Shown: positions 23,956 through 32,765 of the stretch, one piece after another
How positions within the stretch are numbered: position 1 is the stretch's first letter
Layout: the number at the start of each line of letters is the position of its first letter
NCBI GenBank assembly: GCA_012517965.1
Contig: JAAYTZ010000047.1
Coordinates: 1 to 50,345 of the forward strand
Length of the DNA stretch: 50,345 bases
Direction of reading: 5' to 3'
From: Propionibacterium sp.
GTDB taxonomy: Bacteria; Actinomycetota; Actinomycetes; Propionibacteriales; Propionibacteriaceae
The notes under the pieces: model-generated
The model's database searches: none
The model's input: only the letters and a program-made list of their open reading frames with translations
Told to the model about the DNA's origin: nothing
Program-made: the position numbers and the translations under genes

Positions 23956-24028
23956 TGCCCTCGGTGGGACTCGAACCCACACTGGGGCGGGTTTAAGCCG
24001 CCTGCCTCTGCCGTTGGGCTACGAGGGC
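23956..24028 (-). tRNA. tRNA with UAA anticodon and class I shape
   Basis: A 73-nt gene read from 24028 down. The acceptor GCCCTCG/CGAGGGC is perfect with discriminator A73, the anticodon stem is GGCGG/CCGCC with loop CTTAAAC, and the T arm is GTGGG-TTCGAGT-CCCAC. The anticodon is UAA, reading the leucine codon UUA. Yet the variable region is only 5 nt (CCAGT), whereas bacterial leucine tRNAs carry a long variable arm. The D stem is reduced to three pairs, and the 3' CCA is not fully encoded. It is a well-folded tRNA, but its amino acid is uncertain. Confidence 0.85.
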
Positions 24029-24039
24029 CTCAGTCCATC

Positions 24040-24999
24040 CTAGAGAGCCGGCCCCCCGGGAGCGTCGCCCCCGGGGCGCAGCAGGTCGAGGACGATGCCG
24101 TCCAGAATGTCGGCCTCGCTGACCCGCAGGTCGACCGGGCACCGGTCGCCGACCCGCGCCGCGATCAGCGCCCCGCCGCAGATGACGTCGGCCCGCTTCG
24201 GCTGCATCGTCGGGATGCGCAGCACCTCGGCCACCGGCATCCCCAGCAGCCGGTCCGCGAGTTCCCGCACCGCGGCCCTCGGCAGTACCGCGCCGTCCAC
24301 CCGCGCCCGGTCGTAGGTCGGCAGGCCCAGGCTGATGGCGGCCAGCGAGGTGGCGGTGCCGCCCACCCCGATCCACGTCCGGGCCGCCGCCACCTCGACC
24401 CCCGAGCCCGCGATCAGCTCGTCGACGTACCGGGACGCCGCGGCGACCTCCGCCGCGGTGGGCGGGTCGGAGTGCAGGAACCGCTCCCGCAGCCGCACCG
24501 AGCCCACGTCCAGCGATCGCGCCGCCCGGACGACCGGCGCGCCGGCGGCGTCCACCGCCCCGAGGACGAGTTCGGTGGAGCCGCCGCCGATGTCCATGAC
24601 GAGGACCGGCCAGGCGACGTCCCGCGCCACCGACAGGGCGCCGGCGAACGACAGGCGGGCCTCCTCGTCGCCCGAGATGATCTCCGCCTCCACCCCCAGC
24701 AGCGCCCGGACGCCGGCGAAGAACACCTCCCGGTTCGAGGCGTCCCGGGCCGCGGAGGTGGCGACGAACCGCACCCGCTCGGCGCCCAGGTGGTCGATGC
24801 GGGCCGCGAAGTCGGCGACGGCGTCCAGGGTGCGGGTGAGGGCCTCGGGCGCGAACCGGCCGGTGGCGTCCACCCCCTGCCCCAGGCGGGTCAGCCGCAG
24901 GTCCCGGTCGAGCTCGGCGAAGCCCGAGCCGTCCGCCTCGGCGACCAGCAGCCGCACCGAGTTGGTGCCGCAGTCGATGGCGGCGACGCGCCGCGTCAC
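24040..24999 (-). CDS. ppx: exopolyphosphatase/guanosine pentaphosphate phosphohydrolase (Ppx/GppA family)
   Basis: A protein of 319 residues. The phosphate-1 motif is AAIDCGTNSVRLLV (6-19) and phosphate-2 is VLVMDIGGGSTEL, both of the ASKHA fold. Single-domain short forms like this are typical of actinobacteria (Rv1026 type). It degrades inorganic polyphosphate or pppGpp. The GTG start overlaps the DUF501 stop (GTGA), and the gene is last in the ftsB-DUF501-ppx order conserved across actinobacteria. Confidence 0.92.
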   Translation of the reverse strand: MTRRVAAIDCGTNSVRLLVAEADGSGFAELDRDLRLTRLGQGVDATGRFAPEALTRTLDAVADFAARIDHLGAERVRFVATSAARDASNREVFFAGVRALLGVEAEIISGDEEARLSFAGALSVARDVAWPVLVMDIGGGSTELVLGAVDAAGAPVVRAARSLDVGSVRLRERFLHSDPPTAAEVAAASRYVDELIAGSGVEVAAARTWIGVGGTATSLAAISLGLPTYDRARVDGAVLPRAAVRELADRLLGMPVAEVLRIPTMQPKRADVICGGALIAARVGDRCPVDLRVSEADILDGIVLDLLRPGGDAPGGPAL

Positions 25000-25505
25000 G
25001 ACTCCTCCAGGCAGGGCCGCTCCCAGAAGGCGCCGATGCGCTCGAGGGCTTCGTCGCCGATCGGGTTGACGCCCCGGCCCGCCGCCAGGGCGTGCGCCAC
25101 GAGCACGTGCAGGCACTTGACCCGGTCGGGCATGCCGCCGGCGCTGATGCCGCTGATCTCCGGCACGTCGTCGTCGCCGAGGGCGGCCCGGGCGGCCAGG
25201 TAGTGCTCGTGGGCGCGGTAGTAGCGGCCGGCCAGGTCGGCATCCCGCTGCAGCCGCTCCGACCACTCGGCCATCAGCCCCTCGGCCTCCAGCGTCGAGA
25301 CGGCCGCCACCGCGCGGGGGCAGGTCAGGTAGAAGGTCGTGGGGAAGGGGGTCCGGTCCTCCAGCCGGGGGTACGTCGCGACGACGCCGGGCTTGCCGCA
25401 CGGGCAGCGCCAGGCCACCCCCGCGACGCCGCGCGGGGTGCGGCCCAACTGGTCGGCGACGATGTCGAGTTCGGCGGACGTCAGCGGTGCGTACGGGTCG
25501 GCCAC
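24996..25505 (-). CDS. DUF501 protein
   Basis: A protein of 169 residues from the GTG at 25505. It has a cysteine-containing segment WRCPCGKPGVV and a second block TTFYLTCP, which may bind metal. Lengths, neighbours and the motif match DUF501 (Rv1025 type), conserved between ftsB/divIC and ppx. The start is placed by a leaderless promoter. A GTG six codons upstream overlaps the -10 box itself and is less likely. Function is unknown. Confidence 0.88.
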   Translation of the reverse strand: MADPYAPLTSAELDIVADQLGRTPRGVAGVAWRCPCGKPGVVATYPRLEDRTPFPTTFYLTCPRAVAAVSTLEAEGLMAEWSERLQRDADLAGRYYRAHEHYLAARAALGDDDVPEISGISAGGMPDRVKCLHVLVAHALAAGRGVNPIGDEALERIGAFWERPCLEES

Positions 25506-25512
25506 GGGGGCC

Positions 25513-25518
25513 AATGTA
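25513..25518 (-). promoter_or_regulatory. -10 box for a leaderless DUF501-ppx transcript
   Basis: On the minus strand this is TACATT, 7 nt before the GTG at 25505. Confidence 0.5.
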
Positions 25519-25566
25519 GCCACGCCGACGCCGCGCAGGCGAACCGCGGGCGGGCGGGACCCTGGA

Positions 25567-26142
25567 TCAGCTCTTGGCGGGAGCGCCGTCGGCCGCCCGC
25601 ACCGAGTCGGCGAGGCGGTCCCACCACCGGGTCTCGTCGGCCACCCCGGCTTCGGCGAGGCCCGAGCTCTCGCCCGCCTCCAGGACGACCTTGCCGTCGG
25701 TGCCGATGACGCGGTAGCCGGTCTCGCCCGGCAGCACCCAGCCCAGTTGCGTGCGGGCCTGACTCATCACGAAGGCGGGGTCGCGCCACCGCTGCAACTG
25801 GGCGTCGAGTTCGGACACCTGGGCGGTCCGTTCGGCGATCTGCGCGTTCGCGAGCGCGAGATCGCGCTGCTGGTTGACCAGGATGCGCAGCGAGTTCGCG
25901 TACGGCAGGGCCAGGATCGCGAACACCCCCAGCAGGACGAGCGCCCGCCGAGTGAACCCCACGTCCCGGAGCCGCGGCCGGGGCAGCCGCCGCGCCAACG
26001 CGCGTCCCGCGGCCCGCATCCCCGAGCCGGACGCCGTCGCCGCCGGCCCACCCTCGCTCGCCGACGCCGCGGACCGCGGCGTCCGGGTGCGCCGGGTGCG
26101 TCCCGGGCCCGCCGGCTGGCGGACCGTGCGCTCACGGGGCAT
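25567..26142 (-). CDS. FtsB/DivIC-type septum formation initiator
   Basis: A protein of 191 residues. A basic, Arg/Pro-rich cytoplasmic region (1-62), one membrane helix at about 66-84 (ALVLLGVFAILALPYANSL), then a coiled coil (about 88-115, LVNQQRDLALANAQIAERTAQ) and a short extracytoplasmic domain with WRDPAFVMSQARTQLGWVLPGE. This is the architecture of the DivIC/FtsB divisome proteins, which link FtsL and FtsQ. An AAGGAGG ribosome binding site fits the ATG at 26142. Confidence 0.88.
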   Translation of the reverse strand: MPRERTVRQPAGPGRTRRTRTPRSAASASEGGPAATASGSGMRAAGRALARRLPRPRLRDVGFTRRALVLLGVFAILALPYANSLRILVNQQRDLALANAQIAERTAQVSELDAQLQRWRDPAFVMSQARTQLGWVLPGETGYRVIGTDGKVVLEAGESSGLAEAGVADETRWWDRLADSVRAADGAPAKS

Positions 26143-26225
26143 GGGGGCGACCTCCTTCTCGTCCCTCCAGGATAGGCGGGCGGGCCGGGGCTGCCGCCGG
26201 GGCGCGCGGCCGCCCCGCCGATCCC

Positions 26226-26453
26226 TCACCGCAACTCGGCGATCCCTTCGATGTCGAGGCCGGCCTCGGCGATGACCCGCCGGGCCAGCGGCGTGTCCGC
26301 CCGGTCGATGCGGACGCAGACCCCGCAGTCCGAACTGAGGTGCCGCGGCACCGGGATCAGGCGGCAGGCGGCCCCGCGGGCGGCGAGCAACCGCTCGATC
26401 CGGATCGCGTGCGCGACCGTGTAGACCAGGACGACCGAGTGCGACGCACTCAC
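26226..26453 (-). CDS. DUF3343 putative Se/S carrier-like protein
   Basis: A protein of 75 residues. CRLIPVPRHLSSDCGVCVRI with Cys43 and Cys46 is the DUF3343 signature. Family members occur with YedE, YedF and a cysteine desulfurase-like enzyme in selenium-using bacteria and are proposed to carry selenium or sulfur. The GTG start overlaps the desulfurase stop (GTGA). It is the last gene of the four-gene cassette. Confidence 0.85.
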   Translation of the reverse strand: MSASHSVVLVYTVAHAIRIERLLAARGAACRLIPVPRHLSSDCGVCVRIDRADTPLARRVIAEAGLDIEGIAELR

Positions 26454-27625
26454 CGCGTCCCTCCGGCGATGCTCCGCACGGCGGCGACAGCCCTGTCGAC
26501 GTCCTCGGCGGTCGTGAACACGCCCGGCGCGAACCGGATGGTCCCGCTCGGGAAGGTGCCGAGGGTGCGGTGCGCCGCAGGGGCGCAGTGCAACCCGACC
26601 CGGCACAGCACGTCGTGCTCCTCCTCCAGGAGCAGCCCGACCTCGGCCGGATCCCGCCCGGCGAGGGTGAACGACACCGTGGCGGTCTGCCGCTCGGCGT
26701 CCCCCGGGCCATGGACGGTGACGCCCTCGATCCCGGCGAGGCCGGTCAGCAGTCGGCGCGTCAGGGCGATCTCGTGGCGGCGGACGTCCGCCACCCCTCG
26801 GTCCAGCACCCAGCGCACGGCGGCCGCCAGGCCGGCCAGGCCGACGACGTTGGGCGTCCCGGCCTCGTACTTGTCGGGCAGGAAGTCCGGCTGGAGTTCC
26901 TCGGACGAGCGGCTGCCGGTGCCGCCGCGCTTGAGCGGCGGCAGCGTGGCCGGGTCGACGCGGTCTCCGAGCACGAGCCCGCCGGTGCCCATCGGCCCCA
27001 GCAGCCCCTTGTGGCCCGTGAAGGCGAGCAGGTCGATGCCGTCGGCCACCACGTCGATCGGCACCGCCCCGGCCGTCTGGGCGGCGTCCACGCAGAACAG
27101 GAGGCCGCGGTCGCGGGCCAACCGGCCCACGGCGGCGACCGGCAGGATCGTGCCGGTGACGTTGGACGCGTGGGTCAGCACGATGACGCGAGTGCGGGGG
27201 CGCATGGCCGCCTCGACGTCCGCGACGGCCAACTCCCCGGTGGAAGAACAGGCGACGACGTCGACCCCGACGCCCCGCTGCTCCAGCGCCCGGAGCGGCC
27301 GCATGACCGCGTTGTGTTCCATGCTCGAGCAGAGCACGCGATCGCCCGGACGCAGCAGCCCGACGAGCGCGAGGTTCAGCGCCTCGGTCGCGTTCGCCCC
27401 GAACACCACCCGCAGCGGGTCGGACGCCCCCACGAGTTCCGCGATCCCCTCGCGGGCGTCGAACACCAACCGCGCCGCCTCGACGGCCCTGCGGTGCCCG
27501 GACCGGCCCGGGTTCGCCCCCACGTCGGCGAGGAACGCCGTCATGGCCTCGGCGACCCCTGGCGGCTTCGGCCAGGAGGTCGCGGCATTGTCGAGGTAGA
27601 GCACCCTCCCGGCGAGAGGCGTCAC
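26450..27625 (-). CDS. cysteine desulfurase/selenocysteine lyase-type aminotransferase
   Basis: A class V PLP enzyme of 391 residues. The PLP lysine is Lys206 in FTGHKGLLGPMGTGGL, His103-104 region SMEHNAVMRP stacks on the cofactor, and the active-site cysteine is Cys347 in CRVGLHCAP. It would release sulfur from cysteine or selenium from selenocysteine. Neighbouring YedF and DUF3343 are the likely acceptors. The GTG start overlaps the yedF stop. Confidence 0.9.
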   Translation of the reverse strand: MTPLAGRVLYLDNAATSWPKPPGVAEAMTAFLADVGANPGRSGHRRAVEAARLVFDAREGIAELVGASDPLRVVFGANATEALNLALVGLLRPGDRVLCSSMEHNAVMRPLRALEQRGVGVDVVACSSTGELAVADVEAAMRPRTRVIVLTHASNVTGTILPVAAVGRLARDRGLLFCVDAAQTAGAVPIDVVADGIDLLAFTGHKGLLGPMGTGGLVLGDRVDPATLPPLKRGGTGSRSSEELQPDFLPDKYEAGTPNVVGLAGLAAAVRWVLDRGVADVRRHEIALTRRLLTGLAGIEGVTVHGPGDAERQTATVSFTLAGRDPAEVGLLLEEEHDVLCRVGLHCAPAAHRTLGTFPSGTIRFAPGVFTTAEDVDRAVAAVRSIAGGTR

Positions 27626-27828
27626 CGGTGCAGCGTCAGGCGGTACTCGTCGCCCACCTCGACCACCTCGACCCGGCAGCCGACCTGCTCGGCGGTGCGC
27701 CGAACGTTCTCGCGCTGCGTCGCCGAGTCGAGGAGCACCTCGATTGGGAACACCCCGGCGTCCAGGGCGCGGCGCGTCCGCAGGACCGGTTCGGGACAGG
27801 ACAGCCCGCGGGCGTCAACGGTCGGCAT
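27622..27828 (-). CDS. yedF: YedF/SirA/TusA-like sulfur or selenium carrier
   Basis: A protein of 68 residues. DARGLSCPEPVLRTRRAL places the carrier cysteine at Cys11 in the CPxP motif of the TusA family. The beta-alpha-beta-alpha-beta-beta fold is complete, without the second domain found in longer YedF proteins. Its ATG lies 14 nt inside the end of yedE, so the two are translationally coupled. Confidence 0.9.
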   Translation of the reverse strand: MPTVDARGLSCPEPVLRTRRALDAGVFPIEVLLDSATQRENVRRTAEQVGCRVEVVEVGDEYRLTLHR

Positions 27829-28972
27829 GGCTGAGTTCCTCCATCGTGTCGAGTTTCGGCAGGCGCTCGCGCATCGTGGCGCCGATGATGAGGCAGACGA
27901 CGAGCCCGAGCAGGACCGCCCCCATGCCGTACGGGGTGAGGCCACCCACCTTGACGACGCCGTCGGTCACCGTGTCCGCGGCACCCGCGAGCGCGAAGTT
28001 GTGGGCGAACGCCGCCCCGGTGATCATGCCGAGCACGAACACGGCCGCGTCCCCGTCGCCCTCCCCGGACAGGAACAACTGCCGGCCGGGGCAGCCGCCG
28101 GCCAAGGCGAAGGCCAAGCCCGCCAGCGTCATCCCGAGGAAGTTCCACAGGTGCGAGCTGTGCGCGATCGGCTGCCCGGTGAACCCCGGGTTGAACTGGC
28201 CGAGGGCCAGGTTCGTGACGAAGGCGGCGGCCAGCAGGGCGAGGACGCCGCTCAGCAGGTGGAAGTCGCGCATCAGGATGACGTCGCGGACGGCCCCCAT
28301 GGTGCAGAAACGCGTGCGCTGGGCCAGGAAGCCGACCAGCAGGCCCACCGCCAGGGAGATGGCCACCGGCGCGGCCAGCGAACCCGGGCCCTTGGCGCTG
28401 AAGAAGATCGGCCCGCCCTCGCTGAACACGGGCTTCACCAGCAGGAGCACCAGCAGGCCCACCATCAGCGCCGGCATCACCCAGCCGACCAGCGGGTACG
28501 TCTTGGTGGCCCGCCCGAGCGTGTAGCCGTTCTTGAGGAACACCGTGCCGATACCGATGCCGACGACCAGGCCGGCGATGCCCAGCAGGGCGTTGAGGTC
28601 CCCGCCGGCGAGCCGCAGCGAGGCCCGCCAGGGACACCCGAGGAAGGCCAGCGCCCCGATCATGGCGAAGCCGCCGAGCAGGAAGCGCACGATCGGGGCC
28701 GAGCCCGCCCGGGCCCGGAACTCCTTGAACAGGTAGGCCGCGACCAGCGAGCCCAGCACGAAACCGATGATCTCCGGCCGCAGGTACTGCACGGGCGCCG
28801 CCCGGTGCAGGCCCAGGGCGCCCGCGATGTCGCGCTCGAAGCAGGCGACGCAGACGCCCATGTTGCCGGGGTTGCCGAGCTTCTGCAGCACCGGCGCCAG
28901 CACGCCGATGACCAGGCCGGCGGAAATGATCCCCCAGCGGGAGGCGAAGAAGCGATTCAGTTGGTCGCGCAC
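27815..28972 (-). CDS. yedE: YedE-family putative selenium/sulfur transporter
   Basis: A membrane protein of 385 residues with nine or more hydrophobic segments. Conserved cysteines lie in MGVCVACFERD (Cys41, Cys44), FLGCPWR (Cys113), RTRFCTMGAVRD and AGGCPGRQLF, the YeeE/YedE pattern thought to pass thiosulfate- or selenium-type species through the membrane. It starts at a GTG with a GGAGGA ribosome binding site. It is the first gene of the cassette and follows a leader of about 115 nt from a TANNNT box at 29094-29099. Confidence 0.9.
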   Translation of the reverse strand: MRDQLNRFFASRWGIISAGLVIGVLAPVLQKLGNPGNMGVCVACFERDIAGALGLHRAAPVQYLRPEIIGFVLGSLVAAYLFKEFRARAGSAPIVRFLLGGFAMIGALAFLGCPWRASLRLAGGDLNALLGIAGLVVGIGIGTVFLKNGYTLGRATKTYPLVGWVMPALMVGLLVLLLVKPVFSEGGPIFFSAKGPGSLAAPVAISLAVGLLVGFLAQRTRFCTMGAVRDVILMRDFHLLSGVLALLAAAFVTNLALGQFNPGFTGQPIAHSSHLWNFLGMTLAGLAFALAGGCPGRQLFLSGEGDGDAAVFVLGMITGAAFAHNFALAGAADTVTDGVVKVGGLTPYGMGAVLLGLVVCLIIGATMRERLPKLDTMEELSHADR

Positions 28973-29093
28973 GAGAGCGAATCCTCCACGGGTCGTTGGA
29001 CGCCGTGGGTGCGGCGTCCGCGGTCAAGAGCTGGACGCCAGCGCTCGACCCCCGGGGCAACGGTGACCACGGGCTCGGGTCGGCGTCGCAGGC

Positions 29094-29099
29094 ACCGTA
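29094..29099 (-). promoter_or_regulatory. -10 box of the yedE-yedF-csd-DUF3343 cassette
   Basis: On the minus strand this is TACGGT. The resulting leader of about 115 nt is long for this window and could hold a regulatory structure, but I recognise no known riboswitch. Confidence 0.35.
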
Positions 29100-29161
29100 G
29101 CACCGAAGCGCCCCCGAATGCCACGTGGACGCGATTCGCCCCGTTCGGCGGGGCAACGCAG

Positions 29162-29192
29162 CGGTGGCCGACCCCGAGGGGGCCGGCCACCG
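29162..29192 (-). terminator. terminator of eno
   Basis: CGGTGGCC at 29162-29169 pairs with GGCCACCG at 29185-29192, and C4/G5 inside extends the stem. It lies about 45 nt past the eno stop. Confidence 0.65.
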
Positions 29193-29234
29193 TCGCGTGG
29201 TCACCGCAGCGTGCGGTCACCGGGTGAGCGGGAA

Positions 29235-30548
<1,314 letters not shown>

Positions 30549-30560
30549 TCAACGTGCCTC

Positions 30561-30566
30561 AGCCTA
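30561..30566 (-). promoter_or_regulatory. -10 box of eno
   Basis: TAGGCT on the minus strand, about 37 nt before the ATG, leaving a short leader with a ribosome binding site. Confidence 0.5.
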
Positions 30567-30617
30567 GTGATCCGGGCGGACACGAACCACCTCGGTCCGG
30601 GAAGACGACCGAACGGA

Positions 30618-30650
30618 ACGCCCCGGACCGCGCGGGGCGGCCCGGGGCGT
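30618..30650 (-). terminator. terminator of the sugar ABC transporter operon
   Basis: ACGCCCCGG at 30618-30626 pairs with CCGGGGCGT at 30642-30650 just after the last permease gene. Confidence 0.65.
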
Positions 30651-30665
30651 CCTGGCTTGGGGCCG

Positions 30666-31592
30666 CTACTTGAGCGAACCGGCGGTGAGGCCGCCGATGA
30701 TCCGGCGCTGGAACAGCAGCACCATGATCAGCAGCGGGACGGTGATGAGGACGCCGGCGGCCATGATCGTCCCGAAGGGCGTGTTGAAGCCCAGGGAACC
30801 GGTGAACTGGTTGACCGCGACGGGGGCCGTCATCATCGCCTTCGTCGTGCCGAACGTGTTCGCGATCATGAACTCGTTCCAGACGGCGATGAACACCAGG
30901 ATGGCGGTCGTGAAGACGCCGGGGGCGGCCAGCGGCATGATGATCTGCCGGAACGCCTGGGCGGGCGTGCAGCCGTCGACCATGGCCGAGTGCTCGAGTT
31001 CGACCGGCAACTGCCGGAAGTACGCCGTGAGGTTCCACACGCACAGCGGGAGGCCGAACGACAGCGACGGCAGGATGAGCGCCTGGTAGGTGTTCATCCA
31101 GTTCGGGAACCACCCGTAGGAGCCCGTGAACATCTTGAGCAGCGGGACCAGCAGGGTGATGCCGGGGAACATCGAGGTGCCGATGATGATCGCCAGGATG
31201 ACCCCCTTGCCCCGGAAGCGGAGCCGCGCGAGCGAGTAGGCGCCGAGGATGCCGAACAGCAGGGTCAGCACGGTCGTGACCGAGGAGACGATCACCGAGT
31301 TGAGCAGCGCCCTGCCGAAGTTGTTCACCGGGGAGAACACCGCGATGAAGTTCTCGGTCGACGGCGGGTTCGGCAGGAAGTCGTTGCTCATGCCCATGGT
31401 GGGCAGGCGCAGCGACGACACGATCATCCAGTAGAACGGCAGGAGGCAGTAGATGACGATCGCCGCCATGCCGAGCACCGACAGGACGGCCGTGACCCAG
31501 AACCTGGCGTCGCGGACCGGCTTGTTGAGGGCCGCGACCTCGTCCTGCGAGGTGCTGTAGGCCGGGGTCAACTGGGTGCCGGGGGTGCTCAC
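30666..31592 (-). CDS. carbohydrate ABC transporter permease, MalG type
   Basis: A protein of 308 residues with six membrane helices. The EAA loop that docks the ATPase is present as EHSAMVDGCTPAQAFRQIIMPLAAPG, in the MalG-type variant form, and the C-terminus ...FQRRIIGGLTAGSLK is typical. It forms the channel with the MalF-type protein. The GTG start overlaps the upstream stop by 4 nt. No ATPase gene is in the operon, so a shared MsmX-type ATPase encoded elsewhere must energise it. Confidence 0.93.
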   Translation of the reverse strand: MSTPGTQLTPAYSTSQDEVAALNKPVRDARFWVTAVLSVLGMAAIVIYCLLPFYWMIVSSLRLPTMGMSNDFLPNPPSTENFIAVFSPVNNFGRALLNSVIVSSVTTVLTLLFGILGAYSLARLRFRGKGVILAIIIGTSMFPGITLLVPLLKMFTGSYGWFPNWMNTYQALILPSLSFGLPLCVWNLTAYFRQLPVELEHSAMVDGCTPAQAFRQIIMPLAAPGVFTTAILVFIAVWNEFMIANTFGTTKAMMTAPVAVNQFTGSLGFNTPFGTIMAAGVLITVPLLIMVLLFQRRIIGGLTAGSLK

Positions 31593-32689
31593 TGTTGTCC
31601 CTCCCCGCTCGTCGTGGTGATGACGCCGCCGCCACCGACGGACGCCGCGGGCTGCCCGTGGGCCGCCGCCTTCGCCGCGAGACGCCTGCGCTTCTTCTGC
31701 GCCGCCACGGCCTTGACCTCCTCGTCACCGATGACGTCGGCGCCGAGCAGCTTGATGAACAGGAACGCGACCACGGCGACCAGCAGGAACAGCAGCACCG
31801 AGTACGCGGCCGCCGGACCGTACCGGGTGGCCCGCGCCTCGACGAACGCGAACGTCGAGAGCGTGTCCACGGAGTACTTGTTGAGGCCCATCATGCCGTA
31901 GGGCAGTTCGAAGATGGCCATGGTCGACAGGGTGCGGAAGAGCACCGCCACGACCAGGGCGGGCTTCATGAGGGGCAGCGTGATCTGGGTGAACTGCCGC
32001 CACGCGGACGCGCCGTCCACCTTGGCGGCTTCGTAGACCTGGGTGTCGATCGTCTGCAGGCCGGCCAGCGCCATCAGCCCGATGAACGGGGCGGTCTTCC
32101 AGACATCGGCGATGATGATCGCCAACTGGCTCCAGGCGTTGTCCTGCAGCCACAGGATCTTGGTACCGATGATCTTGTTGGCGACGCCGTCGGCGTCGAA
32201 GATCAGCTTCCACATCATGGCCGAGACGATGGTCGGGATCGCCCACGGCACCAGGATCGCGGCACGCACGATGCCCTGGCCCCTGAAGGCCTTGGCCATG
32301 ATGAGGGCCATCGCGACGCCGAGCACGGTCTCGAGCGCCACGCACACGACCGTGAACCACATGTTGTTCAGGAAGGCGTTCGTGAGGCGTGGCATGGTCC
32401 CCCACACGCCGGCGACCGTGTCGGCGGTGGCGGAGTTGAAGGCGTTCAGGTAGTTGCCCAGCCCGACGAACTGCTCGGACGACACAACCATGCCGGTGTT
32501 CGGATCGGGGGCGTCGCTCTTGAAGAACAGCGACTCCCGGATCGACAGGAACACCGGGATGATGACGACGACGCCCAGCACGAGCATCGTGGGTGACAGC
32601 AGCAGCGCGGCGAGCTGGCCCTGGCCGTCGCTCAACGCATTCTTCTTGCGCTTGGCAGGCGGCGCCGCCGCCTGAGTGATGGTGGACAA
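31589..32689 (-). CDS. carbohydrate ABC transporter permease, MalF type
   Basis: A protein of 366 residues. The EAA motif is YEAAKVDGASAWRQFTQITLPLMKP. About six membrane helices are preceded by a basic N-terminus (PPAKRKKNALSDGQG), and an extra-cytoplasmic insertion of about 60 residues follows helix 1. A C-terminal cytoplasmic extension of some 40 residues is basic, then glycine-rich. The start appears to be a TTG with AGGAGG 7 nt upstream. Confidence 0.92.
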   Translation of the reverse strand: MSTITQAAAPPAKRKKNALSDGQGQLAALLLSPTMLVLGVVVIIPVFLSIRESLFFKSDAPDPNTGMVVSSEQFVGLGNYLNAFNSATADTVAGVWGTMPRLTNAFLNNMWFTVVCVALETVLGVAMALIMAKAFRGQGIVRAAILVPWAIPTIVSAMMWKLIFDADGVANKIIGTKILWLQDNAWSQLAIIIADVWKTAPFIGLMALAGLQTIDTQVYEAAKVDGASAWRQFTQITLPLMKPALVVAVLFRTLSTMAIFELPYGMMGLNKYSVDTLSTFAFVEARATRYGPAAAYSVLLFLLVAVVAFLFIKLLGADVIGDEEVKAVAAQKKRRRLAAKAAAHGQPAASVGGGGVITTTSGEGQQ

Positions 32690-32709
32690 GTGAGACCTCC
32701 TGAGCAGAA

Positions 32710-32739
32710 GGCGGCTGGCACCGGCCGGTGCCAGCCGCC
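32710..32739 (-). promoter_or_regulatory. 30-bp perfect palindrome between binding-protein and permease genes
   Basis: GGCGGCTGGCACCGG is followed at once by its exact reverse complement. In the transcript it makes a very stable hairpin. Such intercistronic hairpins after binding-protein genes (as in malE-malF) partly terminate transcription or protect the upstream message, so the binding protein exceeds the permeases. Confidence 0.75.
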
Positions 32740-32765
32740 CCGAGTGGACGATTCCCAGCGCCGAC

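Noticed and set aside
26226-28972. In-frame UGA selenocysteine codons in the selenium-type cassette
   Set aside because: All four genes read with ordinary cysteines at their motifs and no internal UGA or SECIS-like hairpin was seen.
28973-29093. Riboswitch in the yedE leader
   Set aside because: The leader is long enough, but I see no consensus of a known class, only short G+C hairpins.
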